From NCBI RefSeq assembly GCF_000252955.1, contig NC_014228.1, positions 3,077,232 to 3,141,231 on the forward strand: a stretch of DNA of 64,000 nt, read 5' to 3'. Source of the stretch: Xenorhabdus nematophila ATCC 19061. GTDB lineage: Bacteria > Pseudomonadota > Gammaproteobacteria > Enterobacterales > Enterobacteriaceae. The position numbers and the translations under genes are program-made. Below, in pieces: positions 48,813 to 60,858 of this stretch. The notes below the pieces were generated by a model. The model was not told where the DNA came from. It worked only from the letters and a program-made list of their open reading frames with translations, and did no database searches. Each line of letters opens with the position of its first letter. Position 1 is the stretch's first letter.

Positions 48813-49613
48813 TCAAAAATAAAATGCCAGCCAAGAACGGATAGTTTCTCCATGCTGGTCATGGATGAGCTTGATACTCATCAAAAAAGCAATGGTTACC
48901 AGCATCGGACGGATCAGCTTTTGCCCTCTGCTCAGGACTAAACCAGCGCCAATCCTTGCACCAATCATCTGGCCTATCAGCATCACAAACCCGATCAACC
49001 ACAGAACTTGTCCTCCAAGAATAAAGAAACCTAAAGCTCCTAAGTTAGATGCTAAATTCAGTACCTTTGCATGAGCGGTAGCTTTTGCCAAATTATAGCC
49101 ACACAGCATGACGTAAGAGAGTGCGTAAAAAGAACCTGCACCCGGCCCAAATACGCCATCATAAAAGCCGATTCCGCATCCTGCAAAACAGCCAAATGCT
49201 ATTGGACCAAGGCGACGCTGGCGATCTTCTGCACCAATACTGGGTACCAACAAAAAATACAGGCCAATAATCATCACCATGATTGGCAGTAAATAACGCA
49301 GAAAATCCGGTGAGATAAATTGAACCAACAGAGCACCCAACATGGCGCCAATCAGCGTCATAATGATAGCAAAGCGCTGAGATTGCCAATCAATCACCCT
49401 TCGGCGAATAAAGTAAAGACTGGCAGAAAATGAACTTCCTATAGCCTGTAATTTACTTGTCGCTAATGCCTGAACAGGAGAAACTCCTGTCGATAACAAA
49501 GCAGGAATAGTCAACAACCCACCCCCGCCTGCGATGGAATCAATAAAACCCGCGATTACTGCAACCAAAAAGAGAAAAGCATAAATTTCTGGACTTAAGA
49601 ATGACCATTCCAT
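48813..49613 (-). CDS. yfcA: YfcA TSUP-family membrane transporter
   Basis: 266-residue TSUP (TauE/SafE) protein with about eight TM helices. Two repeats begin with AGFIDSIAGGGGLLTIPALL and GIGFYDGVFGPGAGSFYAL, characteristic of the family that exports sulfur anions or organosulfonates. Substrate of YfcA is unknown. The E. coli neighbour mepA is missing, so aroC follows at 87 bases. Confidence 0.94.
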   Translation of the reverse strand: MEWSFLSPEIYAFLFLVAVIAGFIDSIAGGGGLLTIPALLSTGVSPVQALATSKLQAIGSSFSASLYFIRRRVIDWQSQRFAIIMTLIGAMLGALLVQFISPDFLRYLLPIMVMIIGLYFLLVPSIGAEDRQRRLGPIAFGCFAGCGIGFYDGVFGPGAGSFYALSYVMLCGYNLAKATAHAKVLNLASNLGALGFFILGGQVLWLIGFVMLIGQMIGARIGAGLVLSRGQKLIRPMLVTIAFLMSIKLIHDQHGETIRSWLAFYF

Positions 49614-49700
49614 TATTCATTACACCAAGAAACAGCTTACCTATTACCATGATATCTTTCGACATCAACTGGAATTTATATCAGGCGCTCCCGTCCTTAT

Positions 49701-50786
49701 TTACCAGCGAGGAAGCGGGGATATTACGTCAGCACATTGTGCCCGTTGACGCAATAAGTGATCCATCAGCACAATCGCCACCATCGCTTCTGCAATAGGT
49801 ACAGCGCGGATACCAACACAAGGATCATGCCGGCCACGAGTCACCATATCGACTTCTTCACCCTGGCGATTAATTGTCTTGCCCGGCACCATAATGCTGG
49901 ATGTCGGTTTCAGAGCAATATGCGCAATAATGGGCTGGCTGCTGCTGATCCCGCCCAGAATGCCCCCAGCATGGTTGCTGGAAAATCCTTGTGTTGTGAT
50001 TTCATCACGATTTTCACTGCCTTTCAGAGTGACAACTTCAAAACCATCGCCGATTTCAACGCCTTTCACGGCGTTGATGCTCATCAAGGCATGAGCAATG
50101 TCTGCATCCAACCGATCAAAAACCGGCTCACCTAACCCTGCTGGCACATTTTCAGCAACGACAGTGACTTTCGCACCGATGGAATCCCCTGCTTTTTTCA
50201 GGGAGCGCAGCAATTCATCAAGCTGAGTTAATTTACTCTCATCAGGGCAGAAAAACGGATTCCGTTCAACGAGATCCCAGTCTTTAAGTTCGCAATGGAT
50301 ATTGCCCATTTGGGTCAGGCAAGCGCGGATAATGATTCCATGTTTTTCAAATAGATATTTTTTGGCGATAGCGCCAGCAGCGACACGCATTGCAGTTTCA
50401 CGGGCTGATGAACGACCACCACCACGGTAATCACGCAAGCCGTATTTTTGTTCATAAGTATAGTCGGCATGCCCCGGACGGAAAACATTTTTAATTGCAC
50501 TGTAATCCTGTGAACGCTGGTCGGTATTTTCAATCATCAGGCCGATACTGGTGCCTGTTGTCACGCCGTCAAAAACACCGGAAAGAATGCGAACCTGATC
50601 TGGCTCACGGCGTTGTGTAGTATAACGGGATGTTCCCGGACGACGTCTGTCCAGATCGATTTGCAAATCAGCTTCTGTAATAGCCATGCCCGGCGGAATA
50701 CCATCAACAATGCACCCCAGTGCGATTCCATGAGATTCACCAAATGTGGTGACACGAAAGAACTGCCCAATACTATTTCCTGCCAT
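49701..50786 (-). CDS. aroC: AroC chorismate synthase
   Basis: Last shikimate-pathway step, EPSP to chorismate using reduced FMN. 361 residues, as E. coli. Signatures [39 protein letters not shown] and [21 protein letters not shown]-terminal [20 protein letters not shown]. Start at [20 protein letters not shown] minus extra; 20 codons further upstream are open but unconserved. Confidence 0.97.
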   Translation of the reverse strand: MAGNSIGQFFRVTTFGESHGIALGCIVDGIPPGMAITEADLQIDLDRRRPGTSRYTTQRREPDQVRILSGVFDGVTTGTSIGLMIENTDQRSQDYSAIKNVFRPGHADYTYEQKYGLRDYRGGGRSSARETAMRVAAGAIAKKYLFEKHGIIIRACLTQMGNIHCELKDWDLVERNPFFCPDESKLTQLDELLRSLKKAGDSIGAKVTVVAENVPAGLGEPVFDRLDADIAHALMSINAVKGVEIGDGFEVVTLKGSENRDEITTQGFSSNHAGGILGGISSSQPIIAHIALKPTSSIMVPGKTINRQGEEVDMVTRGRHDPCVGIRAVPIAEAMVAIVLMDHLLRQRAQCADVISPLPRW

Positions 50787-50998
50787 TCCTACCCTGCCAT
50801 CATTATCTGTACATTTAAAAAGAGCGAATAACAATAACTCACCCAATGATTAAAACCTATCTTATTTCAGTCATTTTATTTGCTTTTTATCCTTAATCTT
50901 TCGAGCAACTCTATTGTCAGCCACGACTCGAAATCCATTGGATATAGAGATAATTTATATGAAATATCCGTTTTAACCATTGGATAAGTGAAAAAATA

Positions 50999-51934
50999 TC
51001 AGTCTTTGAATTGCTGGAAATATTCGTGATGATCAACAAGCTGCTGGCGAGTCAGCACGAAAACACCATCACCATAATCATGTTCGAATGTCAGCCATTT
51101 AAAGGGTACGTCAGGGTATTGCTCAATCAGGTGTACCATACTGTTACCTACTTCACATACCAGTATTCCATCTTCCGCAAGGAAATCCGGGGCAGTTGCC
51201 AGGATACGACGAACCAAATCCAACCCGTCAACACCGGCAGCCATGGCTAATTCAGGTTCATGATCATATTCCTGAGGAAAATCACTCATATCTTCTTCAT
51301 CGACATAAGGAGGATTCGTGGCAATGATGTCGTATTTCACCGAGGGTATATCATGAAACAGATCTGAACGAATCGGGATTACACGGTGAGAAAGCTTATG
51401 ATTCTCTATATTTATTTCGGCAACTGCCAAAGCATCAGGAGAAATATCAACAGCATCAACTTCAGCTTCTGAGAAGGCATGGGCACAGGCAATGGCAATA
51501 CAACCGCTTCCTGTACAAAGATCCAAAATTGTCGATGGCTGATGTGAGATAAGCCCTTCAAAGCGGTTTTCAATCACATCTCTAATCAGTGAACGTGGAA
51601 TCAAAACCCGCTCATCGACATAAAATTCATGACCACAGAACCAAGCCCGATTTATCAGATAAGCCACAGGAACACGTTCATTAATACGACGCAAGACCAG
51701 TTCCACGATGCGCTGACGCTCTGTTGATGTCAGACGTGAAGCCATCATTGAATCAGGGACATCCATAGGTAAACGCAATGAGGGGAGAATTAATTGCAAA
51801 GCCTCGTCCCACGGATTACATGTAGTATGTCCACAATAGATATCCGATTCGCTAAAACGGCTGGTAGACCAACGCAACATGTCTAAAATGGTACGCAGCT
51901 CCGCAACAGCCTCATCGACTAAAATCTTATCCAA
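50999..51934 (-). CDS. prmB: PrmB ribosomal protein L3 N5-glutamine methyltransferase
   Basis: Methylates Gln150 of ribosomal protein L3. 311 residues. SAM site [17 protein letters not shown], catalytic NPPY in [20 protein letters not shown], and the family N-terminal helical domain. Upstream aroC at 212 bases. In E. coli prmB is divergent from smrB; here the hut cluster separates them by 8.4 kb. Confidence 0.96.
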   Translation of the reverse strand: MDKILVDEAVAELRTILDMLRWSTSRFSESDIYCGHTTCNPWDEALQLILPSLRLPMDVPDSMMASRLTSTERQRIVELVLRRINERVPVAYLINRAWFCGHEFYVDERVLIPRSLIRDVIENRFEGLISHQPSTILDLCTGSGCIAIACAHAFSEAEVDAVDISPDALAVAEINIENHKLSHRVIPIRSDLFHDIPSVKYDIIATNPPYVDEEDMSDFPQEYDHEPELAMAAGVDGLDLVRRILATAPDFLAEDGILVCEVGNSMVHLIEQYPDVPFKWLTFEHDYGDGVFVLTRQQLVDHHEYFQQFKD

Positions 51935-52082
51935 AAAACACCTCCAAACAACAAAAAAAGATATATCAACTCGTTAGTTTGCCATGATCCAGAATGCAAA
52001 TCAGCTTTCTTAAATCGTATTAAGAAAAAGAGCTTTTCAGGGAAGATAACGCGACTATGAATAAAATGTATTTGGAAAGGCA

Positions 52083-52112
52083 AAAAACACCACCCTATAT
52101 ACATAGGGTGGT
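52083..52112 (-). terminator. Terminator of hutU-hutH-hutT
   Basis: ACCACCCTAT(atac)ATAGGGTGGT perfect stem with a T-run on the minus strand, 10 bases past the hutT stop codon. Confidence 0.88.
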
Positions 52113-52121
52113 ATGAGAGGA

Positions 52122-53486
52122 TTAGCTATGACTGGTTTTTTTCACCCATAAGTAATAGCTAATAGTCAGTAACACTATCCATACTATCCCTACGTATAAT
52201 GCAATCCGGGTATTGGGAAAATAACCCAGGACAGCAATAACAAACGCCATAAATGCAATCGTCAGAAGTGGAGCTACAGGCCAGAAAGGAACCGGGAATT
52301 TAAGCTTTTTAGCTTCTTCTGCCGGCATTTTACGGCGCATGTTGTATTGTGACAAAAGAATCATCAACCATACCCAAACGGTTGCAAATGTTGCAATAGA
52401 AGCAATGATGATGAAGATTTTTTCTGGCAGCAAGTAATTCAAAACTACACCCAACAGCAAAATCCCTGACATCACCAACACGGTGATCCACGGTACGCCG
52501 TTTTTTGTAAGCTGCGTGAAAGAAGATGGAGCCTGTTTTTCCTGTGCCATGCCATACATCATGCGGCCTGCACCAAAGATATCACTATTGATGGCAGAAA
52601 TTGCCGCAGTAATGACAACGACATTCAAGATATGGGCTGCCGAATCAATTCCGAGGCTGGAGAATATCTGAACGAATGGACTGCCATTTTGCCCGATTTG
52701 ATTCCACGGATAGATACACATCAGAACAAATAGAGTCAGAACATAAAACAACAAAATACGGAACGGAACCGCATTGATTGCCCGTGGGATGGATCTTTCC
52801 GGATTTTTTGCTTCGCTGGCGGTAATACCGATAACTTCAATACCCCCAAATGCGAACATCACAACCGTAAACGAGGCGATCACCCCCACAATACCGTTTG
52901 GCATAAATCCGCCGTGTTCCCATAAATTTGACAAACCAGTGACATGACCGGCTTCCAGGCCGAAACCATACACCATAATGGCAAATCCACAGACAATCAT
53001 AACAATAATCGCAGCGACTTTGATGATTGAAAGCCAAAACTCCATTTCACCAAATACTTTGACGTTACACAGATTTATCGCCCCAATAAAAAAGACGATG
53101 CCCAGTACCCAAATCCACTGATCGACATGGGGAAACCAAAGTTTCATATAAATGCCAAATGCGGTGACATCAGCAAGACACACAACCAGCATTTCAAAAA
53201 CATAAGTCCATCCGGTCAGAAAACCGGCCAATGGCCCTAAATAATGGGTGGCATAATAGGAAAAAGCGCCTGGCGAAGAACGATGAACCGCCATTTCCCC
53301 CAATGCCCGCATAACCATAAAAACCGCAGCACCACCAATCGCATAGGCCAATAATACCGCTGGCCCCGCTGCGCTGATGGCCCCCGCAGAACCATAAAAA
53401 AGCCCTGTACCAATCGCTGATCCCAGTGCCATAAACCGAATGTGGCGAACGCTTAAGCCTCGCTTGAGTTGTGAAGTGTCTTGCAT
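52122..53486 (-). CDS. hutT: HutT-type histidine permease (ProY-like, APC family)
   Basis: 454-residue amino-acid permease with twelve TM helices. APC signature near the N-terminus: [20 protein letters not shown], then [20 protein letters not shown]; the [20 protein letters not shown] loop is typical of the AAT group. Close to ProY/HutT; location directly after hutH, in the same transcript, argues for histidine uptake. Gap to hutH is 92 bases. Substrate is inferred from context. Confidence 0.85.
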   Translation of the reverse strand: MQDTSQLKRGLSVRHIRFMALGSAIGTGLFYGSAGAISAAGPAVLLAYAIGGAAVFMVMRALGEMAVHRSSPGAFSYYATHYLGPLAGFLTGWTYVFEMLVVCLADVTAFGIYMKLWFPHVDQWIWVLGIVFFIGAINLCNVKVFGEMEFWLSIIKVAAIIVMIVCGFAIMVYGFGLEAGHVTGLSNLWEHGGFMPNGIVGVIASFTVVMFAFGGIEVIGITASEAKNPERSIPRAINAVPFRILLFYVLTLFVLMCIYPWNQIGQNGSPFVQIFSSLGIDSAAHILNVVVITAAISAINSDIFGAGRMMYGMAQEKQAPSSFTQLTKNGVPWITVLVMSGILLLGVVLNYLLPEKIFIIIASIATFATVWVWLMILLSQYNMRRKMPAEEAKKLKFPVPFWPVAPLLTIAFMAFVIAVLGYFPNTRIALYVGIVWIVLLTISYYLWVKKTSHS

Positions 53487-53578
53487 GATTTATCCTTGTG
53501 TCTTTTATTATTAGATTGGAAAAGATAAATACTACGATAAGGCCGGTTTTATCCGGCCTGAAACGAGGTGATTATATT

Positions 53579-55111
53579 TTAGTTTTCTAAGATTTTCCCG
53601 GTCGGCAGCAAAGCAGAAAGTTGCTGTTCAGCCAATAGTTGGATGGCTTCATCAATATCCGGGGCAAAAAAGCGATCTTTATCATAATGCGCAACTTTAT
53701 TACGCAGGATATGGCGGGCTTTTTCCAGTATCGGACTGCTTTTCAAGCCATGACGAAAATCCATGCCCTGACAAGCAGTTAACCATTCAATCGCTAAAAT
53801 GCCACGCACGTTATCCGCCATTTCCCATAAACGACGACCAGCTGCCGGAGCCATTGAGACATGGTCTTCCTGATTGGCCGATGTCGGCAAGCTGTCAACG
53901 CTGGAAGGATGTGACAATGCTTTATTTTCACTGGCTAAAGCGGCGGCTGTGACCTGAGCAATCATAAAACCAGAGTTCACACCACTATTTTCGACCAAGA
54001 ATGGCGGTAACTGGGACATATTGCTATCCATTAATAAAGCAATACGACGTTCTGACAATGCCCCGATTTCTGCCAAAGCAATCGCCAGATTATCCGATGC
54101 CATTGCGACAGGCTCTGCGTGGAAATTACCGCCAGAAATCACTTCATCTTCTTCAGAAAATACCAACGGGTTATCAGAAACGGCATTGGCTTCAACCATA
54201 ATGACATCAGCCGCATGGCGGATTTGGGTTAAACAAGCTCCCATAACCTGCGGCTGACAACGCAATGAATAAGGATCTTGAACTTTCGGACAGTTTTTAT
54301 GGGATTCAGAGATGCCACTCTGCTCTTCCAGTACCAGACGATAAAGGGTTGCTACATCCATTTGACCTTTCTGGCCGCGTGCTTCATGAATACGAGCATC
54401 AAATGGTTTGCGGGAACCCAGCGCGGCTTCAACAGATAGGGCGCCACAAATAATGGCTGATGCAAGCAGGTCTTCTGCGGCAAACAGCCCTTTCAACGCA
54501 AAAGCGGTTGATGTTTGTGTGCCATTAAGCAATGCCAGACCTTCTTTTGCGACCAGAGTGATCGGCTTGAGTCCCGCTTTCTCCAGCGCCTCTTTTGCCG
54601 GCAGCCATTCACCACGATAGCGGGCTTTACCTTCACCCAGCAATAACAGACTCATGTGCGCCAATGGAGCCAGATCACCAGAAGCCCCGACCGAGCCTTT
54701 ACCTGGAATACAGGGATAAACTCCGGCATTAACCAACGCTACCAGTCCTTGAATAACGTCCAGACGAATACCGGAATAACCACGAGCAAGACTGTTAATC
54801 TTCAACACCATAATCAATCTGACGATATCATCCGGCAACGGTTTTCCCACTCCCGCAGCGTGTGACATCACAATTGAACGCTGTAACTCTTCCAGATCTT
54901 GTTCTGCAATACGTGTATTTGCCAGAAGCCCAAAACCGGTATTAATGCCATAAGCGGTTCTGTTTTCACTGATGATACGATTCACGCAGGCAACACTGCT
55001 TTCGATGGCTGGGAAGCATTGCTCATCTAACTTAATCTGAACAGGATGCAAATAAACATGGCGTAGTTCTTCGAGCGTCATTTGTCCCGGATAAATAGTG
55101 ATATTTTTCAT
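53579..55111 (-). CDS. hutH: HutH histidine ammonia-lyase
   Basis: Converts histidine to trans-urocanate and ammonia. 510 residues. The self-made MIO cofactor forms from Ala143-Ser144-Gly145 in [20 protein letters not shown]; active-site Tyr in [29 protein letters not shown] near the C-terminus. Start chosen at MKNITIYPG; three further codons are open. Follows hutU by 15 bases. Confidence 0.97.
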   Translation of the reverse strand: MKNITIYPGQMTLEELRHVYLHPVQIKLDEQCFPAIESSVACVNRIISENRTAYGINTGFGLLANTRIAEQDLEELQRSIVMSHAAGVGKPLPDDIVRLIMVLKINSLARGYSGIRLDVIQGLVALVNAGVYPCIPGKGSVGASGDLAPLAHMSLLLLGEGKARYRGEWLPAKEALEKAGLKPITLVAKEGLALLNGTQTSTAFALKGLFAAEDLLASAIICGALSVEAALGSRKPFDARIHEARGQKGQMDVATLYRLVLEEQSGISESHKNCPKVQDPYSLRCQPQVMGACLTQIRHAADVIMVEANAVSDNPLVFSEEDEVISGGNFHAEPVAMASDNLAIALAEIGALSERRIALLMDSNMSQLPPFLVENSGVNSGFMIAQVTAAALASENKALSHPSSVDSLPTSANQEDHVSMAPAAGRRLWEMADNVRGILAIEWLTACQGMDFRHGLKSSPILEKARHILRNKVAHYDKDRFFAPDIDEAIQLLAEQQLSALLPTGKILEN

Positions 55112-55126
55112 AATCAACAACGCCTC

Positions 55127-56806
55127 TTATTTTGCATCAATCATTGGCAGGTTCAGTCCCTGCTCTTTCGCACACTGGATTGCCAGCTCATAACCTGCAT
55201 CGGCATGACGCATAACACCCGTTGCCGGGTCATTATGCAGAACACGGGCAATACGTTCTGCCGCTTCATCCGTACCATCACAAACAATCACCATACCGGA
55301 GTGCTGTGAGAATCCCATACCAACTCCCCCGCCATGATGTAAGGACACCCATGTTGCACCACCGGCGGTATTCAGTAAGGCATTCAGTAACGGCCAGTCA
55401 GAAACAGCATCGGAACCATCCTGCATGGATTCGGTTTCTCTGTTGGGGCTGGCGACAGAGCCAGAATCCAAATGGTCACGACCAATCACGATTGGCGCAG
55501 AAAGTTCTCCACTGCGTACCATCTCATTGAATGCCAATCCCAATTTGGCACGATCTCCCAACCCCACCCAACAAATACGTGCGGGTAAACCTTGGAAGCT
55601 AATGCGTTCTCTCGCCATATCCAACCAGCGATGTAAGTGGGCATCATCCGGCAATAATTCTTTGACTTTGGCATCTGTTTTATAAATGTCTTCAGGATCA
55701 CCGGAAAGTGCCGCCCAGCGGAAAGGCCCGATACCGCGACAGAACAAAGGACGAATGTACGCAGGAACAAACCCCGGAAAATCAAAGGCATTATCAACAC
55801 CCGACTCTTTCGCCATTTGACGGATGTTATTGCCATAATCGAAGGTCGGTACACCCTGTTTCTGGAAAGCCAGCATGGCTTCAACATGTGCAGCCATTGA
55901 CGCTTTCGCTGCTTGAATCACGACTTCCGGCTCTGCTTCAGCACGGCGGCAATAGTCTTCCCATGTCCAGCCTATAGGCAAATAACCGTGCAAGGGATCA
56001 TGCGCGCTGGTTTGATCGGTCACCATATCAGGGCGGACGCCCCGGCGTACCAATTCAGGCAGGATCTCTGCCGCATTGCCGCACAATGCTACTGATACCG
56101 CTTTACCTTCTTGGGCGTAACGCTCCATACGCGTCAGAGCATCATCCAAATCAACGGCCTGTTCATCCACGTATTGGGTACGAAGGCGAAAATCGATGCG
56201 GCTTTGCTGGCATTCGATGGTCAATGAAGATGCACCCGCCAGTGTTGCCGCCAAGGGCTGTGCACCCCCCATGCCTCCCAGACCCGCAGTCAATACCCAG
56301 CGTCCGGTTAAATCGCCGTTGTAATGTTGGCGACCTGCTTCCACAAACGTTTCGTAAGTACCCTGAACAATGCCCTGACTACCAATGTATATCCAACTAC
56401 CTGCGGTCATTTGGCCATACATCGCCAATCCTTTGGCATCCAGTTCATTAAAGTGTTCCCATGTCGCCCAATGTGGAACTAAATTCGAGTTTGCAATTAA
56501 TACACGTGGCGCATTTTCATGTGTTTTAAAAACGCCGACAGGCTTGCCGGATTGCACCAGCAATGTTTCGTCATTTTCCAGTTCTTTCAGCGTTTCAACG
56601 ATTTTCTCGTAACAGGCCCAATTTCTGGCTGCACGACCAATTCCGCCATAAACCACCAATTCATTCGGATTTTCAGCCACATCTGGATCGAGGTTATTCA
56701 TTAACATGCGGAGTGGTGCTTCCGTCAGCCAACTTTTTGCTGTGAGTTGTGATCCTCTGGGAGCACGAATGGTTACGTTGCTGAATTTATTATTTTGCAT
56801 CGTCAC
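55127..56806 (-). CDS. hutU: HutU urocanate hydratase
   Basis: Converts urocanate to imidazolone propionate using tightly bound NAD+ as electrophile. 559 residues. Catalytic-site Cys412 in [23 protein letters not shown]-binding [19 protein letters not shown]; active-site loops [11 protein letters not shown] and [20 protein letters not shown] start with AGGA 6 bases upstream; the ATG two codons later is possible. First gene of the hutUHT operon. Confidence 0.97.
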   Translation of the reverse strand: MTMQNNKFSNVTIRAPRGSQLTAKSWLTEAPLRMLMNNLDPDVAENPNELVVYGGIGRAARNWACYEKIVETLKELENDETLLVQSGKPVGVFKTHENAPRVLIANSNLVPHWATWEHFNELDAKGLAMYGQMTAGSWIYIGSQGIVQGTYETFVEAGRQHYNGDLTGRWVLTAGLGGMGGAQPLAATLAGASSLTIECQQSRIDFRLRTQYVDEQAVDLDDALTRMERYAQEGKAVSVALCGNAAEILPELVRRGVRPDMVTDQTSAHDPLHGYLPIGWTWEDYCRRAEAEPEVVIQAAKASMAAHVEAMLAFQKQGVPTFDYGNNIRQMAKESGVDNAFDFPGFVPAYIRPLFCRGIGPFRWAALSGDPEDIYKTDAKVKELLPDDAHLHRWLDMARERISFQGLPARICWVGLGDRAKLGLAFNEMVRSGELSAPIVIGRDHLDSGSVASPNRETESMQDGSDAVSDWPLLNALLNTAGGATWVSLHHGGGVGMGFSQHSGMVIVCDGTDEAAERIARVLHNDPATGVMRHADAGYELAIQCAKEQGLNLPMIDAK

Positions 56807-56848
56807 GGTTTTCCTATTTCATTTTTATGAATTTTGTTAATTGTATAG

Positions 56849-56860
56849 TTGTATATACAT
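56849..56860 (-). promoter_or_regulatory. HutC-type operator upstream of hutU
   Basis: Core GTATATAC palindrome in the context TTGTATATACAT, 43 bases before hutU. The same 12 bases recur upstream of hutI. Resembles the CTTGTATATACAAG sites bound by HutC in Pseudomonas and Klebsiella. Confidence 0.75.
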
Positions 56861-56989
56861 GTATATTCAATAGGCAAAAATGTGACACAGATAAAGTCGA
56901 TAATATGGAGGAATTGCTAATTAATATATATATCAATCAGATAAAAATGATTTATTCTGTGATAAACAGGTTAATGTTTTTACTGATTT

Positions 56990-57005
56990 TGTGTTTTATA
57001 TCACA
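56990..57005 (-). promoter_or_regulatory. Putative CRP site upstream of hutU
   Basis: TGTGTTTTATATCACA: TGTGA-N6-TCACA with one mismatch, about 190 bases from hutU. hut genes need CRP or Ntr activation in enterics. Confidence 0.45.
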
Positions 57006-57037
57006 TCAAATTTACATTATTTTCACAAAAATCATTG

Positions 57038-57076
57038 AAAAGCCTCTCCCACCAAAAAAGGAGAAAGAGGCTTTTT
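57038..57076 (-). terminator. Terminator after hutC
   Basis: AAAGCCTCT ... AGAGGCTTT outer stem with A/T tails on both sides, 18 bases beyond the hutC stop codon. Confidence 0.75.
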
Positions 57077-57093
57077 ACGGTCTGACAGGCACA

Positions 57094-57828
57094 TTATGAA
57101 CTAAAATGGCCTTTCAATTTATATCTATGGCCTGGAAACAACAATTTAGCCACAGACACAATAAATTCTTTCGACCAAGTTCGGCGGCTGATTAGCAAAC
57201 AAGGGGTATTTGCCTCAATTTGCAGTAACCGACAAGAACGGGCATCGCCCGCAACAGCTTCAACAATATGTTCTCCCTCAGTCAAAGGGGCTACCCGAGA
57301 TAAATAATCATGGGCAGTTTGCCGGCTGAAATCTTGCCTCAGATATTCCGGGGCCGCCTGAGCATTGACATAACGATCTTCAATCTGTACCGGTACATCA
57401 TTTTCATAATGTAAAATAATGGAATGATAGAGGGGAGCACCCACAGCAATACTAAATTCCGCAGCTTGCGTTATACTGGCGCTCACTTCAGAGAGTTTCA
57501 AAACCTTACAACTATGTTGGTGAGAACGTGAGATAATTTCATCCGCAATACTGTGAATTTCAAACAAAGCAGACTGCCCTTTCGGCTCAGAAACAAACGA
57601 ACCGACTCCTTGTAAACGAAACAGAAAGCCTTCTGCGGTCAGTTCCCGCAATGCTCTGTTAGCCGTCATACGGCTACAGCTAAATTGCTTGACTAATTCA
57701 GCTTCAGAAGGAACCCGATCATGTGGTTTCCATTCCCCAGTGTAGATCTTCTCAATAATGGCTTGTTTGACTTTTGCATACAAAGGTATTGGTTTGACAA
57801 ATTCACCGGCTAAATCGGATGTCACCAT
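57094..57828 (-). CDS. hutC: HutC GntR-family repressor of histidine utilisation
   Basis: Represses hut genes; urocanate is the inducer in the family. N-terminal winged helix (about 15-80: PLYAKVKQAIIEKIYTGEWK, VPSEAELVKQFSCSRMTANR, ALRELTAEGFLFRLQGVGS) and C-terminal UTRA effector domain (about 100-240; ISRRTWSKEFIVSVAKLLFP). Start preferred at MVTSDLAGEF with GAGAAGG 5 bases ahead, 244 residues; a GTG at 57858, 2 bases after hutG, would add ten. Third gene of hutI-hutG-hutC. Confidence 0.93.
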   Translation of the reverse strand: MVTSDLAGEFVKPIPLYAKVKQAIIEKIYTGEWKPHDRVPSEAELVKQFSCSRMTANRALRELTAEGFLFRLQGVGSFVSEPKGQSALFEIHSIADEIISRSHQHSCKVLKLSEVSASITQAAEFSIAVGAPLYHSIILHYENDVPVQIEDRYVNAQAAPEYLRQDFSRQTAHDYLSRVAPLTEGEHIVEAVAGDARSCRLLQIEANTPCLLISRRTWSKEFIVSVAKLLFPGHRYKLKGHFSS

Positions 57829-57860
57829 TAATGCCTTCTCACTTTTTATCCGTACCACGG

Positions 57861-58820
57861 TTATCTATTCCACCAATGCACTAATTGCCATGCAAGACGA
57901 GCCGCTGCTTTGCCGCCCATTCCCTGGATGTCATACAAAGGATTAAGCTCAACTAAATCAACAGCCTGCAATTTTCTACTTTGACAGATGGGTTGAATCA
58001 ATAGCAATAAACGTTCAAGTGGAACCCCTAATGCTGCTGGTGCAGAAACTGCCGGCATTTGCCAAATGGGTAATACATCCAAATCGATAGTCATATAAAT
58101 GATATCAACTTGGTTAATGATATCTTGCAGTTGCTGCTGAACCTTATCCAGCATGGATTCAACACAATGCGTATCCCAAATAATTGTAACATCAAGATGA
58201 TTAGCCTCATCCAGCAATGCCTGGGTATTTGATGCCAAATTGGCACCGACACAGGTGTAATTAAATGGACGCTGGCTCTGGTGGCAATAATGGGCAAGCT
58301 GCCTGAATGGCGTTCCTGATGTTGGCTGCGGCGCATTTCGTATATCCAAATGTGCATCAAAATTGATAATGCCGACACGCTGAGTCGGAAATGCACGATA
58401 AATTCCCATTCCATGCGCAAATGCCGTTTCATGCCCACCCCCAAAAATCAGCGTCTTCATGCTCTGCCGCTGGCATTCATAGACTGCGTCACTAAGCGCT
58501 GCTTGTGCCTCGCTCAATTGTTCAGGATTTGCGCGAATATTACCTAAATCCACCAGCCGATCATGACCATCATAGCTGGCCAGATTTGCCAATGATTGAC
58601 GCAAATATTCAGGCCCTAATTTCGCACCCAGACGCCCTTGATTAAGTTTAACCCCTTCATCACACTCAAATCCCAACAGTGCAATATGGTGAGGAAATTC
58701 TTTTGGCGAGAAACGGGCGGGTTGCTTTATTGTTTGGAAGACACGCAAAGCATTATCTGCTTCTGCAAGATCATTTCGCCCTTGCCAAATATTTTCCGAT
58801 GTTGGATGCCATAAATTCAT
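57861..58820 (-). CDS. hutG: HutG formimidoylglutamase
   Basis: Arginase-family enzyme hydrolysing N-formimidoyl-L-glutamate to glutamate and formamide. 319 residues. Mn2+ ligands in FGGGHETAFAHG, INFDAHLDIR and YMTIDLDVLPIWQMP. This is the direct HutG branch; no HutF gene is seen. Start follows hutI by 19 bases. Confidence 0.96.
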   Translation of the reverse strand: MNLWHPTSENIWQGRNDLAEADNALRVFQTIKQPARFSPKEFPHHIALLGFECDEGVKLNQGRLGAKLGPEYLRQSLANLASYDGHDRLVDLGNIRANPEQLSEAQAALSDAVYECQRQSMKTLIFGGGHETAFAHGMGIYRAFPTQRVGIINFDAHLDIRNAPQPTSGTPFRQLAHYCHQSQRPFNYTCVGANLASNTQALLDEANHLDVTIIWDTHCVESMLDKVQQQLQDIINQVDIIYMTIDLDVLPIWQMPAVSAPAALGVPLERLLLLIQPICQSRKLQAVDLVELNPLYDIQGMGGKAAARLAWQLVHWWNR

Positions 58821-58839
58821 GTTCTATTCCTCGCCACAA

Positions 58840-60114
58840 TTAATTATTGCAATCGTTATTTAAGTGAGCATCGTTTGTGATTTCACCGCGATAAACACGG
58901 TAAACCAATGGATTGCGTCCCAATTCATATAAGATGTCAACCGGATCTTCGGCATCCCAAACTACAAAATCTGCCCTATAACCTGCCGCTAATTGGCCGT
59001 GGCTAGCCGTTCTCCCTAATGCGCGGGCAGCATGAATGGTCACTCCCTGCCAGGCTTCTTCTGGCGTTAAACCAAATTGTACACAGGCCATGTTCATAAT
59101 CAGGTGCAAAGAGGCAAAAGGGCTGGTACCAGGATTGAAATCCGTTGAAATTGCCATCGGGACACGATATTGGCGTAACAATTCGATAGGGGGACGTTTA
59201 GTTTCTCTCAGGAAATAAAATGCACCCGGCAACAATACGGCGACTGTTCCACTGTGGCTGATAGCCGCAACTCCCTTTTCATCCAAGTATTCGACATGAT
59301 CAACCGACCAACCGTGATATTCAGCCACCAGTTCACTGCCACCTAAATTAGAAAGTTGCTCAACATGGCCTTTTACCGGGATATTTAACCGTTTTGCGGT
59401 ATTAAACAAGCGCTGAGTCTGGTCCAGATTGAAACCGACTGTTTCACAAAATACATCCACAGATTCGAATAACTGCTTCTGCCAAAGTGCGGGAAGAATG
59501 GATTCACAAACTAAGTCGATATAAGCATCAGGATCATGTTTATATTCAGGTGGAACAGCATGGGCTGAAAGTAATGTGGGGCTGATTTCGATAGGATTTT
59601 TCTGTGCCAATGTCTGCACAACAGTTAGCTGTTTTTCCTCATTTTCCAGATCCAGACCATAACCTGATTTCATTTCAATTGTTGTCACACCTTCAGCAAT
59701 CAAGGCATTAAGTCGCTTTTGGGCAGACACTTCTAATTGCTGGGCAGAATTTTTTCTCGTTGCATTCACTGTTGAGTTAATTCCTCCCCCTTTGGCACTT
59801 ATTTCTTCATAAGAAACACCATTTAAACGCTGTTCCCATTCAGATGCCCGATTACCCCCAAAAACTAAATGAGTATGGCAATCGATTAATCCGGGAGTTA
59901 TTAACCGCTGTCCTACATCAATAATTTTGCAATTTTTACCTGGCACACTGTCTGTCGGTAAGATTGCGAGGATCTTTTCATCCCGAACAATCAGATCATG
60001 CCGTTCTAACATTCCATAATTATTTTTGCCATCAACGTGCTTAATTGTAGGGTTCATTGTGGCAAGTCTGGCATTACGCCAAATAACATCGGTATCTTTC
60101 AGTTCAATCGACAT
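58840..60114 (-). CDS. hutI: HutI imidazolonepropionase
   Basis: Opens 4-imidazolone-5-propionate to N-formimidoyl-L-glutamate. 424 residues, amidohydrolase fold. Metal ligands in [20 protein letters not shown] and [18 protein letters not shown] and the [14 protein letters not shown] block. Start at [12 protein letters not shown] with AAAGGAAC ahead; 12 further codons are open. First gene of hutIGC behind its own operator. Confidence 0.96.
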   Translation of the reverse strand: MSIELKDTDVIWRNARLATMNPTIKHVDGKNNYGMLERHDLIVRDEKILAILPTDSVPGKNCKIIDVGQRLITPGLIDCHTHLVFGGNRASEWEQRLNGVSYEEISAKGGGINSTVNATRKNSAQQLEVSAQKRLNALIAEGVTTIEMKSGYGLDLENEEKQLTVVQTLAQKNPIEISPTLLSAHAVPPEYKHDPDAYIDLVCESILPALWQKQLFESVDVFCETVGFNLDQTQRLFNTAKRLNIPVKGHVEQLSNLGGSELVAEYHGWSVDHVEYLDEKGVAAISHSGTVAVLLPGAFYFLRETKRPPIELLRQYRVPMAISTDFNPGTSPFASLHLIMNMACVQFGLTPEEAWQGVTIHAARALGRTASHGQLAAGYRADFVVWDAEDPVDILYELGRNPLVYRVYRGEITNDAHLNNDCNN

Positions 60115-60158
60115 TATTCTGTTCCTTTTACTTTTTCTTATTAATATCAATCTTCATG

Positions 60159-60170
60159 TTGTATATACAT
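60159..60170 (-). promoter_or_regulatory. HutC-type operator upstream of hutI
   Basis: TTGTATATACAT, identical to the hutU copy, 45 bases before the hutI start. Confidence 0.75.
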
Positions 60171-60297
60171 TTATTTTATAACCAAACATGATTGTCAAAT
60201 CATTTTGTGTATGACTTGTTCTTTAAAACGATAGCTTCTAAGAAAAATCACAAAAATCAGGTACAATTACCAAAATTTGTTAGCTAATTGACGTGTA

Positions 60298-60840
60298 ATG
60301 AAGAAGAAAAATTTACTCAACAAAGAAGATATTCAGCTATTCAGAGAATCTGTAACAGGAACCCGCCGCATTGTTCATGATACGGTTTTACATCTTCCGA
60401 AAAGAAAAAAAGTCATTCAAGTCGCTCCTGAACGCCTTATGCAAGAACAGGTCGATGCCAGTTATTATTTTTCTGATGAATTCCAGCCTAATCTCGATAC
60501 AGAAGGAGCAACCCGCTATGTGAGAGAAGGAAGCAATCACTATGAATTGAAAAAATTACGCCGTGGAGATTATCCCCCTGAGTTATTCCTTGATTTACAT
60601 GGGCTAACACAATTGCAGGCTAAACAAGAGATAGGTGCTTTAATCGCAGCCTGTCGTCGTGAACATGTCTATTGTGCCTGTGTCATGCATGGTCACGGTA
60701 AACATATTCTCAAGCAACAAACGCCATTATGGCTCGCACAACATCCAGATATCATCGCTTTCCATCAGGCTCCCAAAGAATGGGGAGGTAAAGCTGCGTT
60801 GCTTATTTTGATAGAGCTGGATGAAGTAGCGCAGCGCTAG
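60298..60840 (+). CDS. smrB: SmrB, Smr-domain ribosome-rescue endonuclease
   Basis: E. coli SmrB cleaves mRNA between collided ribosomes. 180 residues. N-terminal helix that binds the ribosome; C-terminal Smr domain (about 95-178) with [20 protein letters not shown] and [20 protein letters not shown], the DxH and HGxG catalytic motifs. Divergent from hutI; in E. coli divergent from prmB. Confidence 0.95.
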   Translation: MKKKNLLNKEDIQLFRESVTGTRRIVHDTVLHLPKRKKVIQVAPERLMQEQVDASYYFSDEFQPNLDTEGATRYVREGSNHYELKKLRRGDYPPELFLDLHGLTQLQAKQEIGALIAACRREHVYCACVMHGHGKHILKQQTPLWLAQHPDIIAFHQAPKEWGGKAALLILIELDEVAQR

Positions 60841-60858
60841 TTTATCTTCTGTATAACG

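Noticed and set aside
56827..57099. 90-codon ORF upstream of hutU on the plus strand
   Set aside because: Covers the hut operator, the CRP-like site and a terminator; low-complexity hydrophobic text, most likely chance.
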